Assembly (NCBI GenBank): GCA_049115495.1
Contig: JAGDZV010000002.1
Coordinates: forward strand, 558,001 to 622,000
DNA length: 64,000 bases
Direction: 5' to 3'
From: JACPUW01 sp049115495
Lineage (GTDB): Bacteria > Bacteroidota > Bacteroidia > CAILMK01 > JACPUW01
Of this stretch, positions 9,432-18,226 are shown one piece after another. Below the pieces are notes generated by a model. It was given only the letters and a program-made list of their open reading frames with translations. It ran no database searches and was not told the origin of the DNA. The position numbers were made by a program, and so were the translations under genes. The first letter of the stretch is position 1. Each line of letters starts with the position of its first letter.

Positions 9432-10295
9432 CTAAGGCCTTCCAAACATCACCTTCATCTTGTTTTTGAAGCCTTTGGTTTTAAAGGTGTCTTTGGTAAT
9501 ATCCACCCATTCATGAAAAACTAGCCAAACCGGGTTGTAGCCCTCTACAGGTTTTTTAATGCCATAGTCTGGTCGTTCTTCTTCAGATTGAAATGTTCCA
9601 AACATTCTGTCCCAAAAAATAAATGTAGAGCCGTAATTTTTGTCAATATACTTATCGTTTTTGGCATGGTGAACGCGATGATGGCTTGGCGTAGTAAAGA
9701 TGTATTCTATTGGTTTAGGCAATTTTCTAATAAGCTCGGTATGAATCCAAAATTGATATAATACCTCAATTTGATTGGTAATGATAAATATGATAGGGTG
9801 GAAGCCCATTAGCATGATAGGTACAAAAAACACAAGCTTGATATGTTGCACCCAAGATAGCCTGAAAGAAACTGCAAAAGTGTAATTGACCGATGAGTGG
9901 TGGGTAACGTGTGTTGCCCAAAGAAATCGGCTCTCATGTGCGATTCTGTGCGCCCAGTACCGTGCAAAATCACTTGCTATAATACATGGAATTAATGACC
10001 ACCAGAAGTACTCATTTGCTATTTTCCAAGGAGTGATTTTGTATAGAAATACTATTAAGAATAATACTGAAGTTTTTATAATAGCACTTACAATTAGGTT
10101 GCCAATTCCTATTCCTACCGAGGCCCAAAAGTCTTTTCTTTGATAATTGAAAATTCCCTTTTTACGGGTTAGAATAAATTCAATGAGCACAAGGCTTAGC
10201 ATAACTGGTACTGCCCATAAAATTATATCTGGAAACTGCTGTTGTTCTAAGCCTAATTGAGCCAACAGATTTTGCAAGCTTTCTTCAAACCACAT
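9432..10295 (-). CDS. Sterol desaturase / fatty acid hydroxylase superfamily membrane protein
   Basis: The 287-aa protein has several TM helices (about 20-40, 55-110, 145-180) and the histidine clusters of the di-iron hydroxylase family: HRIAHE, THVTHHS and a late HRVHHAKND. The family inserts oxygen or double bonds into lipids such as sterols, fatty acids or carotenoids; the substrate here is unknown. ATG 10295 is preferred over a TTG 12 nt upstream. It converges with the mrr gene with only 2 nt between stops. Confidence 0.9.
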   Translation of the reverse strand: MWFEESLQNLLAQLGLEQQQFPDIILWAVPVMLSLVLIEFILTRKKGIFNYQRKDFWASVGIGIGNLIVSAIIKTSVLFLIVFLYKITPWKIANEYFWWSLIPCIIASDFARYWAHRIAHESRFLWATHVTHHSSVNYTFAVSFRLSWVQHIKLVFFVPIMLMGFHPIIFIITNQIEVLYQFWIHTELIRKLPKPIEYIFTTPSHHRVHHAKNDKYIDKNYGSTFIFWDRMFGTFQSEEERPDYGIKKPVEGYNPVWLVFHEWVDITKDTFKTKGFKNKMKVMFGRP

Positions 10296-10339
10296 ACTAA
10301 ATAGCAATAATTTAACTCCTAATTACGATTTTGATCATT

Positions 10340-10972
10340 TTACTTCATTAACCATTCTTCAACCAAAGAGTTGTATTGGTCTTCTGAAAAATTAATATTT
10401 TCATAAAGGCCTCGTTCTTGTCTTTGTCTTGATGCTTCAAACAAGCTCACAGCGCATGCCACTGATATATTCAAGCTTTGAATCATGCCAAATTGAGGAA
10501 TTAAGAAATTACCATCTGATTTTGAAACAGCTTCTTCGCTAACTCCGTAATGCTCATTACCAAAAACAAGTGCAACATCTTGAACAAGATCAAGCTCGTA
10601 TAAGCTCTTGCTGCTTTTACCCATATGTGTAGTGTAAATCTGTTTTCCTTCTTTTCTAAGGTATTCAAAACAAGAATCAACACTTTGATAAGTATGGGCT
10701 GTGATCCACTTTTTTGCGCCTGAAGAACTATTCTTACCAAGCTTTGGATCCCAGGTTCTTTCCCTAGTTTCTATGATATGAACTTCAACCACCCCAACGG
10801 CATCGCATGTTCTTATTACCGCCATAATGTTATGCGGGTCGTGAACATTTTCAAGCACAACAGTTAGCCCAGGCTGTTTTTGGGCTAAAACATTTCTAAC
10901 TTTATTTACTCTGTTTTCGCTGCGCTCGCGTTTGTAAATTCTTTTCAAATCAAATACAAATAAAAAGTGCAT
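10340..10972 (-). CDS. trmH: tRNA (guanosine-18-2'-O)-methyltransferase, SpoU/TrmH family
   Basis: The 210-aa protein contains all three SpoU (SPOUT trefoil knot) motifs. Motif 1 is LENVHDPHNIMAVIRTCDAVGV, motif 2 is VFGNEHYGVSEE, and motif 3 is IPQFGMIQSLNISVACAVSLFE. The match to E. coli TrmH extends through the whole protein, including the N-terminal region before motif 1. It would methylate the 2'-O of G18 in the tRNA D-loop using S-adenosylmethionine. It lies 45 bp upstream of the sterol-desaturase-family gene on the same strand. Confidence 0.92.
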   Translation of the reverse strand: MHFLFVFDLKRIYKRERSENRVNKVRNVLAQKQPGLTVVLENVHDPHNIMAVIRTCDAVGVVEVHIIETRERTWDPKLGKNSSSGAKKWITAHTYQSVDSCFEYLRKEGKQIYTTHMGKSSKSLYELDLVQDVALVFGNEHYGVSEEAVSKSDGNFLIPQFGMIQSLNISVACAVSLFEASRQRQERGLYENINFSEDQYNSLVEEWLMK

Positions 10973-11107
10973 TCAAAAAAGAAACATAAGTTTAATCACA
11001 AAATTCTTATCTAGTATAGATTCAATTGCTTAAAAAAAACAGATAGATAAGATAGGTTTTGAAAATGTTCTTTTCTCTTTTACTACTTCAAATTTATAAA
11101 GTGAGTT

Positions 11108-13762
11108 TTAAAGCTGAGATAGCTTGAAATTATCGAACCACAAAGTGGTATATCCTTCAGAAGCTCCATAATACATTCCAAACTCGGTTCCGGCCATGGT
11201 AACACCATATTTAGATGTAATGTATTTGTCGTTTATGTAGTAATATAGCGTATTTCCGGTCTTTTTTATTTTCAAGGTATTAGTTGTGCTACCGGTATTA
11301 ATTGAGCTACTCTTTACATAATCGGTTTCCCAAGCAGAAGAGTAATATCCTAAATGGTAACTACCTTCTTGCGTAACTCCAAAAATATTTAAGTGATCAT
11401 CATCAGCTGCAAATACAATTCCATATCCACCTTCGCCAGTATTACCGCTTACATGGGTAATATCTAAACTAAGCTCCCAATCTGCATTAATATCAATTTC
11501 ATCAAAATCGGCAGTATTCCAACCTGAATAAAGCTCAGTTAAACATCTCACAAACATTTTACCATCTCTAAAACTCCATTCACGATTTACATCTCTTTTA
11601 TCAGAAAATGAGCTGCTACTTGATGAAGAAAAGTATTCAAGATATTCTGTTTTGCCGTATCCAAGACTTTTTAAATAATCTTTAATATTGGTATAACTGG
11701 TAATTTCATACAACCCATCAAGGCTTGCATAGCAATCAGATTTTAAGAACTTAAGCATTTCAAGATCACCTGATTTTGCGGCATATTCAGGTAAATTGTA
11801 GTAACTGCCAAAATAGTAGAGTTCACTGGTAAGGTCGCAAGAAGCCCCAGCATTTTTTAATGCCTTTGCCACAGTTTCGTTACCGCCATAAACCGCCTGA
11901 TTAAAGCAAGATTTATAGTCATATACATAATTCACATTAGCACCAGCGGCAATAAGGCTGCTTACTGAACTTGAATTACCATCTCTTGACGCTTGCCAAA
12001 GTTTAAGGTCGTTCTCAACGGCGGCCTTAGCCTTAGCGAGCTTGGTTTTACCTTCGGCGTTTGACTTATCATAAAGTATTGCACGCCCGTAGGCTGAAAC
12101 AGCGTCAGAGTGTTGCTTATTACTCATAAAGGCATCTCCTTTAGATATTTCGCCCGCATACAAAGCTTTAAGCTTGCTACCAATAGAGTTTAGTTTTTCT
12201 TGAACCCTCGGATCTCCTGGTTTTACTTCGTCAGCTCTTCCAAAATATTCAGCGGCTTTTGCATATGTAAGTGCTTTTAGATATTTATCGCCTAAGGCCA
12301 TATATTTTTCAAACTGTTCTTCCTTCTGTTTGGCAATTAAATCGTTGTATTTATTTCTTGCTTCATCAATTTCGGCAAATTGAGATTCATATTCATTTGC
12401 CTTGTCAAGCACTTTTAAGGCATCGTTGTAATGTTCGCTCTCAGCAAGTTTTTCTGCTTCTGCAATTACTCCAGATACAATATTTTCCATTTCAACGGTC
12501 ATTCTCTTAAGACCATTTGTTGCCGATGTATCTTCTGGCATTAACTCTTGCGCTTCTTGGTAAGCTACCGATGCTTCAATCCAATTTGAATCAAGTGCCA
12601 GGGTTGAAGCCTCTGCCATAAGTGCATCAAACTTGTCTTGTTTTTGCTTTTCCATAAACCAGAAAACGCCATAACCGCCACCAGCTAGAACAATTACAGC
12701 TAATATTATAGCCAATACAGGGCTTTTTTTCTTTTTGTTGGTTTGGCTTTTTTGTGGCGTGCCATCTTTCATGGTGGCAGCGCCGCCTTTTGCCTTTTTA
12801 TTGGCAGTGGCAGATTCAGCTTTTAAATTTTCGTCAATTTGCTGGGCCATTTCGTCAAGATCAACTTTGGCCACTGTTTTTCTTGCTGAAGCCTTTGGCT
12901 TGGGTTTGGCAGCTGAAGCCTTCCCTTTATATGGCGGCCAATAGTTTTCAGTCATAAATGTGTGAGCCGCCTTTGCAAGATCACCCGCATCAGGTCTATC
13001 ATCAGGGTTTACTGCCAAACATGCAGTACACCATTTTTTAAAGTTATTGCTAAAACCTTCTGGCATGCTCGGTATCTCGGCACCTCGGCTTAGGCTCATG
13101 CCGCCCATTCCCATCCAAGGCACATCACCTGTTGCCATTTCGTAAAGCAAAACACCAAAAGAGAATACATCACCAGCCGGAACAGTTTTTGGGTTTGATG
13201 AAAACCTTTCGGGTGGGGCGTATTCTGGCGACATGGATGTAGAAGCTACGCCCATACTTTTTCTTAAAGTACGCCTAACATTATTGCTTATACCAAAATC
13301 ACTAATTACATATTCTTGCCTTCTATTTATTAGAATATTTGCAGGTTTAATATCTTGGTGAATAATTCCATTGTCATGCAGATAGGATAAACCTGTGCAT
13401 ACTTCAAAAATCACTTTAGCAAGCTCTTCTTCAGTAAAATTTCCTTTATCATGTAACTGGCCAAGTAACGAACCGTGTGGGCAATATGGCAAGATCAAAT
13501 AAGGCATGTCATTATTTATATCAAAATGCATTGCCTTTAGCAAATATTGATTGTTTATGTCTTGCAGTAGCGCATATTCTTTACTAAATACCTTAAGGCC
13601 CTGATTGTCTAATCCGCCATTTGGTGCGTAAATTTTTAATGCAATTTGGTTACCATCGGTGAGTTCATCGTCTGCTAACCAGACTTCAGAAAAACCACCT
13701 ACGCCAAGCTTTTTTACGAGCTTATATCGGTTGGCAAATATTTCGTTTTCTTGATACGGCAT
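11108..13762 (-). CDS. Transmembrane Ser/Thr protein kinase with extracytoplasmic TPR, ankyrin and lectin-like domains
   Basis: The 884-aa product has an N-terminal Hanks-type kinase (about 10-270): glycine loop LGVGGFSEV at 19-27, K43, catalytic HQDIKPAN (Asp137, Asn142) and DFG at 155-157. The usual HRD is HQD, so it is a non-RD kinase. A Lys/Ala-rich linker leads to one TM helix (about 348-370). Beyond it lie TPR-like helices (about 375-580), ankyrin-like repeats (about 590-715, with IAAGANVNY) and a beta-rich concanavalin-like domain (about 730-884). With an N-in topology the last three are periplasmic and could sense envelope ligands. It is the last gene of the eight-gene operon, 15 bp after the kinase-FHA gene. 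Confidence 0.9.
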   Translation of the reverse strand: MPYQENEIFANRYKLVKKLGVGGFSEVWLADDELTDGNQIALKIYAPNGGLDNQGLKVFSKEYALLQDINNQYLLKAMHFDINNDMPYLILPYCPHGSLLGQLHDKGNFTEEELAKVIFEVCTGLSYLHDNGIIHQDIKPANILINRRQEYVISDFGISNNVRRTLRKSMGVASTSMSPEYAPPERFSSNPKTVPAGDVFSFGVLLYEMATGDVPWMGMGGMSLSRGAEIPSMPEGFSNNFKKWCTACLAVNPDDRPDAGDLAKAAHTFMTENYWPPYKGKASAAKPKPKASARKTVAKVDLDEMAQQIDENLKAESATANKKAKGGAATMKDGTPQKSQTNKKKKSPVLAIILAVIVLAGGGYGVFWFMEKQKQDKFDALMAEASTLALDSNWIEASVAYQEAQELMPEDTSATNGLKRMTVEMENIVSGVIAEAEKLAESEHYNDALKVLDKANEYESQFAEIDEARNKYNDLIAKQKEEQFEKYMALGDKYLKALTYAKAAEYFGRADEVKPGDPRVQEKLNSIGSKLKALYAGEISKGDAFMSNKQHSDAVSAYGRAILYDKSNAEGKTKLAKAKAAVENDLKLWQASRDGNSSSVSSLIAAGANVNYVYDYKSCFNQAVYGGNETVAKALKNAGASCDLTSELYYFGSYYNLPEYAAKSGDLEMLKFLKSDCYASLDGLYEITSYTNIKDYLKSLGYGKTEYLEYFSSSSSSSFSDKRDVNREWSFRDGKMFVRCLTELYSGWNTADFDEIDINADWELSLDITHVSGNTGEGGYGIVFAADDDHLNIFGVTQEGSYHLGYYSSAWETDYVKSSSINTGSTTNTLKIKKTGNTLYYYINDKYITSKYGVTMAGTEFGMYYGASEGYTTLWFDNFKLSQL

Positions 13763-13777
13763 GCGCGTGTTTTTGCT

Positions 13778-15079
13778 TTATTCTATAATCACTTTTAAGG
13801 TAGTATCTCCAATTGAGATAATGTCATCAGCATCTAATTCAATGCCTTTTTTATCAATTCGCCTTCCGTTTACCAATACACCATTGGTAGAAGGGTACCA
13901 AGCCCAGTGGCCTTCTTTCTCCCTGTATTGACCATCTTTAATGGCCCAACGGTGTATATCAACATCAAATTCTAAAGTAGCATGGTAGTTTGATATATAT
14001 TGGGTAAACTCTTCTGTAATGCCAAGGTCATTAGTAAAAGGGTCTTCTTCATTAAACCAGCCAAGGGTTAATACATTTTTGTTTTTAAACTTAGATAGAT
14101 TTGAAAGAAAGTACGTTCTCCCAATTTCTTCACCATTTTGCACTCTCATAGTCCATTTAGAATTGGGCGTAACCTTAAATTTAACTGACCTTGGTGCATT
14201 AAAACCTAGGTCTTTTAAAACATCATCAATAGACTGATATCTATCTTCAGGTTCTGATTTAATGCATTTTTCAATAACATTTTCCCATTTGTTATTGGCG
14301 CTAATTCTTAAGGTGTTTCTATTCCAGTTTTCTTCTTTTTTCTTTTTTTCATAAGCCGCCATATTTTGCATAAAGTCATCAAAACTGCCAAAGGGTAAGT
14401 GCCCTTGAGTTAGCAATTCATACATCATAGCTCCAAATGCATATATATCATTTGTAGGTCCCATTACCTTCATTGCCTTTTTGGGGTCAATTTGTTCAGG
14501 CGGAGAGTAAGTGCCTGTGGCAAATACTTCTTTGGCATGGCCCATAAAATTGGCCATGGTATGTCTTTTTTTAATGGAAGCTGATATACCAAAATCGGCA
14601 AGTTTTGGCGTGGTTTGATCATCAAAAAGCACATTTTCTGGCTTAATATCTCTATGTACTATGCCTTCGTTGTGAAGATCTCTTAAACCTATTAATATGC
14701 CATATGCAACTGTATCTATCTCTTTTTCACTTTTTTGTTGCCCTATCCAATCTCTTAAACTTCCACCGCTACAAAGGTCCATTACTATATAGGGGTTGCC
14801 TTCAAGCAAATCGTAATCATAGCTTTTAACCAAATAGTTGCTATTTAGTCTGCTGCCGTAGTCAAACTCCTGCTTAAACCTTTTTGCATATTCAAGGCGC
14901 TCATTTGGCATGAAGGTCCACATTTTGGTAAGCTTCAATGCAAACTCGCCTTTATTGGCCTTTACCTTGTAAACATTGCCAAACCCACCTTCGCCTAACT
15001 CTTTTTTAACAATATAATGATTGCTTTTAGAAGAAATTGAAGTTCCTGGACTAACATTTACAACGGTAGGTGAACTCAT
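13778..15079 (-). CDS. Cytoplasmic Ser/Thr protein kinase with C-terminal FHA domain
   Basis: The 433-aa protein has a complete Hanks-type kinase (about 22-290): GEGGFG at 29-34, K49, HRDIKPEN at 142-149 and DFG at 162-164. After a hinge, residues about 315-433 form an FHA-like domain with SNYH and NGVLVNG; the first FHA motif (GR) is weak. There is no TM or signal peptide. FHA domains bind phospho-threonine, so the kinase may bind its own products or the other phosphorylated partners in the operon. It lies between the zinc-ribbon FHA gene (5 bp) and the membrane kinase (15 bp). Confidence 0.92.
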   Translation of the reverse strand: MSSPTVVNVSPGTSISSKSNHYIVKKELGEGGFGNVYKVKANKGEFALKLTKMWTFMPNERLEYAKRFKQEFDYGSRLNSNYLVKSYDYDLLEGNPYIVMDLCSGGSLRDWIGQQKSEKEIDTVAYGILIGLRDLHNEGIVHRDIKPENVLFDDQTTPKLADFGISASIKKRHTMANFMGHAKEVFATGTYSPPEQIDPKKAMKVMGPTNDIYAFGAMMYELLTQGHLPFGSFDDFMQNMAAYEKKKKEENWNRNTLRISANNKWENVIEKCIKSEPEDRYQSIDDVLKDLGFNAPRSVKFKVTPNSKWTMRVQNGEEIGRTYFLSNLSKFKNKNVLTLGWFNEEDPFTNDLGITEEFTQYISNYHATLEFDVDIHRWAIKDGQYREKEGHWAWYPSTNGVLVNGRRIDKKGIELDADDIISIGDTTLKVIIE

Positions 15080-15084
15080 TTGCC

Positions 15085-15753
15085 TTAATTAATTTTTAGC
15101 GTGAAAACCTTATTACCAATTACTATCTTGCTTCCGTCTTCAACAGGCATTTTGCCGTCTACTTTTATAAATGTAGATCCATTGCTGCTTTTATCTTCAA
15201 TGTTTAACTGTCCATTTTCAAAACTAAACGATGCGTGTACCGAAGATGAAATGGTGTTGTTATCAGGGTCTACTGAATCGCGATTTACGTCTACTGTACT
15301 GCCTTCAAAACTTATTTCTTTGCCGCTTCTTTCATCAATAAGCTTGAATGATTTTTTGCTTTCATCTTCATCGCCCAGACTTATTGATGCTACTCGAACC
15401 GTTTTAGAACCAGTATTTGATTCTCCGCTTGCAGCGCCAAAACCGCAATTAGGGCACGGAGATGATTTACTTGGAACGGCCGGCAATGGGTAAAAGCTAC
15501 AACTCGGACATTTAATTATGCTTGAAGATTTTGGTGTTGAATCGTTTGAAGTTGATGGCGTTTTGGGCGAGTCCCAACTTGGAGCCGAAGCCGCTTGTCC
15601 ACGCATTGTTTTAGCACCACCAGAAGGAGCATCTTGAGCAGGTTTGGGGGGTGGTGGGGGAGAAGAAACAGATCCTTCTTCAAGTTTTGTTCCGCATTTT
15701 ATACAGACTTTAACATCGGATTCATTTTGATAACCACATTCGTAACATCTCAT
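15085..15753 (-). CDS. Double zinc-ribbon protein with C-terminal FHA domain
   Basis: The 222-aa product opens with a zinc ribbon (C3, C6, C17, C20). A Pro/Ser/Thr-rich linker follows (about 30-78), then a second four-Cys ribbon (C82, C85, C100, C103). The C-terminal FHA domain (about 137-222) shows VNRDSVD, the S-V-H motif in ISSSVHASF and the SSNGSTF turn. It has no catalytic residues, so it is best read as a phospho-Thr reader or scaffold. The Thr-rich linker could be a target of the neighbouring kinases (inference). It has 29 bp to the phosphatase gene upstream and 5 bp to the kinase gene downstream. Confidence 0.88.
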   Translation of the reverse strand: MRCYECGYQNESDVKVCIKCGTKLEEGSVSSPPPPPKPAQDAPSGGAKTMRGQAASAPSWDSPKTPSTSNDSTPKSSSIIKCPSCSFYPLPAVPSKSSPCPNCGFGAASGESNTGSKTVRVASISLGDEDESKKSFKLIDERSGKEISFEGSTVDVNRDSVDPDNNTISSSVHASFSFENGQLNIEDKSSNGSTFIKVDGKMPVEDGSKIVIGNKVFTLKIN

Positions 15754-15782
15754 AATTGCTTGTTTTGTTAAATTTTCTACTA

Positions 15783-17387
15783 TTAACTTTTGCTTTTACC
15801 GCCGCCTTCTTCGGTATTGTTTTCTTCATTTTCTTTCTCACCTTCTTTGGGTGATTCGGTTTCGCTTGGCTTTACTTCTTTTTCGCCTGTTTCGGTTTCT
15901 TCTTCATTTCTTCTTATTGGCGTTAAAGGAACAGGTATTTCTTCATTGGGCTCCAATTCTTCTTCATTCAAAGGAGGGCCATTTTCATTAGGAGTACCTG
16001 GCTCTTCAGTTTCGCCAACTGGACTTTCGCTGGCTTCAGCTGGCTCTTCGTTTTCACCAGCCTCGTTTATAACTTCAGAATTATTAGGGGCTGAGGGCGT
16101 AGCCGCTGGCGTTTCTTCCATTTCTTTTTCTTCTTGCGCTTTTTCGTGAAGTTTAATTTCAGATGAATAAAAGGATGTGCCACCTTTTGGATATAGTCTT
16201 ACTGTAAGTTTACCAGGGTTTAAGGTGTCAGGTGAAAAAGTTACTTTTCCATTTTTAGATTTTAACTTCTCTTTGCCATATTGTACAAAAACGCTATCAA
16301 AGGTTAATTCTGACTGGTCAAGCAGCAGTTGTGCAAGATTAATTTTGGCTTTTTCGCCTTTGATAAATTCAAAATCTACGGGCTTAATTTTTGTTTCAGC
16401 CATAGGCTCTTCACCTGGTATTAAGGCCCAAATGGCAAAAGCAGCAATTACTGCCACCAAAGCAAAAATTATTATGTTCTTATTTGAGTTTTTCTTTCTT
16501 AAAACTTGAGTTGTAGTTGGTTGAGATTTAGGCGCTTTAGGTTTTGGAATAGGCGCATTAATAACAGAAGCAGGCCTTTTATCACCTTCTTTTACTTCTA
16601 GCATTAAAACGGTTATGTTATCAGTGCCACCGGCTCTGTTGGCAGCATTTACCAATTCTTTACATATCTCAGCAGTGCTGCTTTCAATACGCATAAAGTT
16701 CATTATCTCTTGATCGCTAAGCATGCCACAAAGGCCATCGCTGCAAACCATCACCCTATCACCACTATATAGCTTTTTTGATTTTGCCGATGGTTTGGGA
16801 GTTTGTCTTTCGTCTCCAAGACTTTGCGTAATAATATTACTTTCAGGATGTACTCGTGCTTCTTCAGGAGTCATTTGTCCTTCTTGCACCATTTGCCATA
16901 CCAATGAATGGTCATCGGTAAACGGATACATTTCTTGCTGGCCTTGGTATAAGTATACTCTGCTATCGCCACTCCATGCTACATGCACCGAGTCTTCGAA
17001 AACCCATGCGAGTACTAATGTGGTGCCCATACCAGCAGTATCTAAGTTTTTGTGTTGATGTTCAACAATGGCATTATGAGCGTCAACTATAAACCTCTTA
17101 AGGGCTTTTTCCCTTTCACTGGCCGATTTAGGAATCGATTCAAGATTATCGAAGAGTTTTTGAATGGTTTCTTGTGCAATGTGGCTGGCTACTTCGCCGG
17201 CATTAGTACCACCCATTCCATCGGCCACTACCAATAACGATCCACGTTTTGAAAGGTCTAAGACTTCATCGCGTTTAAAAGCCCATTCTTTCCTTTCTAA
17301 ATCTTTGCAAATGGCAAAGTTGTCTTCATTATGGTCTCTAACCTGTCCTACATCAGTAGTTCCGAATAGTTCAATTTTCTTGATCAT
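15783..17387 (-). CDS. PP2C-family Ser/Thr phosphatase with TM segment and extracytoplasmic Glu/Pro-rich tail
   Basis: The 534-aa protein has a PPM/PP2C domain (about 5-266) with metal-binding and catalytic motifs RDHNED (17-22), VADGMGG (D56), SGDSR (140-143), CSDGL and GGTDNIT. A TM helix lies at about 303-324. It is followed by a small beta-rich domain (about 335-410) and a low-complexity tail (about 415-534) rich in Glu, Pro and Thr. It would dephosphorylate phospho-Thr/Ser made by the two kinases and so close the signalling loop. The phosphatase is cytoplasmic and the tail probably periplasmic. It has 15 bp to the gene before it and 29 bp to the gene after it. Confidence 0.92.
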   Translation of the reverse strand: MIKKIELFGTTDVGQVRDHNEDNFAICKDLERKEWAFKRDEVLDLSKRGSLLVVADGMGGTNAGEVASHIAQETIQKLFDNLESIPKSASEREKALKRFIVDAHNAIVEHQHKNLDTAGMGTTLVLAWVFEDSVHVAWSGDSRVYLYQGQQEMYPFTDDHSLVWQMVQEGQMTPEEARVHPESNIITQSLGDERQTPKPSAKSKKLYSGDRVMVCSDGLCGMLSDQEIMNFMRIESSTAEICKELVNAANRAGGTDNITVLMLEVKEGDKRPASVINAPIPKPKAPKSQPTTTQVLRKKNSNKNIIIFALVAVIAAFAIWALIPGEEPMAETKIKPVDFEFIKGEKAKINLAQLLLDQSELTFDSVFVQYGKEKLKSKNGKVTFSPDTLNPGKLTVRLYPKGGTSFYSSEIKLHEKAQEEKEMEETPAATPSAPNNSEVINEAGENEEPAEASESPVGETEEPGTPNENGPPLNEEELEPNEEIPVPLTPIRRNEEETETGEKEVKPSETESPKEGEKENEENNTEEGGGKSKS

Positions 17388-17402
17388 GGGCTATAGTTTA
17401 AG

Positions 17403-18218
17403 TTAGGGCTTTTTCTTGCCCTTATTTATTTTCACTGGGTTTATAAAGCTATCGTTACCATAATCAACAAGAGAAACTAAAATCCAATTATTTTCTTTTT
17501 GCTCATAAAATGCAACAGGTTGGTAGGTAATATTTGCAAAACCTACTTTTTCAAAAAATAGGACACCACCAATTACCACTGCATCTTTGTACTTGTAATC
17601 TTTGATATCAGCAATGTTGTTTTTCCATTCGATATCTTGCAGATCAATGATATATGCCTTAGGTGTAAGATTTAATGAGTCAAGATTCTTTTCATTTGCA
17701 GTGAACAACAAAAGCTTGCCTTCCTTTACATTTTCAGGTGAAACGATTTTAAAATGTTTTTCTTCTTCGTTAGTTTTTAATGAGTAATTCTTTTGGTCGA
17801 AAGCCTTTTTTAATTTGATATCGTTAAAATTCTCATTTAAATTGATCTTTTTTAATGATACATTACTCAATTCTATGTCATAGTCATTTTTTATTTTGAC
17901 ATAATTGGTATCCTGATTACCAGGTGAAAAGAAGCTTTCAGGAAGTCTAATTGATTCTTCAAGTTGAATGCCCAAGTAAAATTGAATACCAAAATGATCA
18001 AGACCATTTAAACCAAATTCCTTTCCTTTTTTGTCAACAATTACATATTCTTGTTTAATTAGGCTTACACCAGGGAAAAGGGCTTCTTTAATGTTCTTGT
18101 TGCTATCTCTTAAAAAGTCTAGCTTTAAATCTATATCACTGTTTAGTTTCTGAGCAATTACCACTGAACAAATAAGAACTAGAAAAAAAATGGAAAATTT
18201 TATAATAATTTTTTTCAA
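17403..18218 (-). CDS. Secreted protein of unknown function in the kinase/FHA operon
   Basis: I do not recognise the 271-aa product. It has a signal peptide (KKIIIKFSIFFLVLICSVVIAQ) and a mostly beta-strand sequence without Cys after the signal. No catalytic motif is evident. It lies 8 bp after the FHA-protease gene and 15 bp before the phosphatase gene, so it is an integral operon member. It may be a periplasmic partner or substrate of the neighbouring trypsin-like domain (inference from position only). Confidence 0.75.
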   Translation of the reverse strand: MKKIIIKFSIFFLVLICSVVIAQKLNSDIDLKLDFLRDSNKNIKEALFPGVSLIKQEYVIVDKKGKEFGLNGLDHFGIQFYLGIQLEESIRLPESFFSPGNQDTNYVKIKNDYDIELSNVSLKKINLNENFNDIKLKKAFDQKNYSLKTNEEEKHFKIVSPENVKEGKLLLFTANEKNLDSLNLTPKAYIIDLQDIEWKNNIADIKDYKYKDAVVIGGVLFFEKVGFANITYQPVAFYEQKENNWILVSLVDYGNDSFINPVKINKGKKKP

Positions 18219-18226
18219 AACAATAA

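Noticed and set aside
15783..16200. Repetitive DNA in the 3' part of the PP2C gene as a possible tandem repeat or recombination site
   Set aside because: It is codon-level low complexity encoding a Glu/Pro/Thr-rich tail without a fixed repeat unit.
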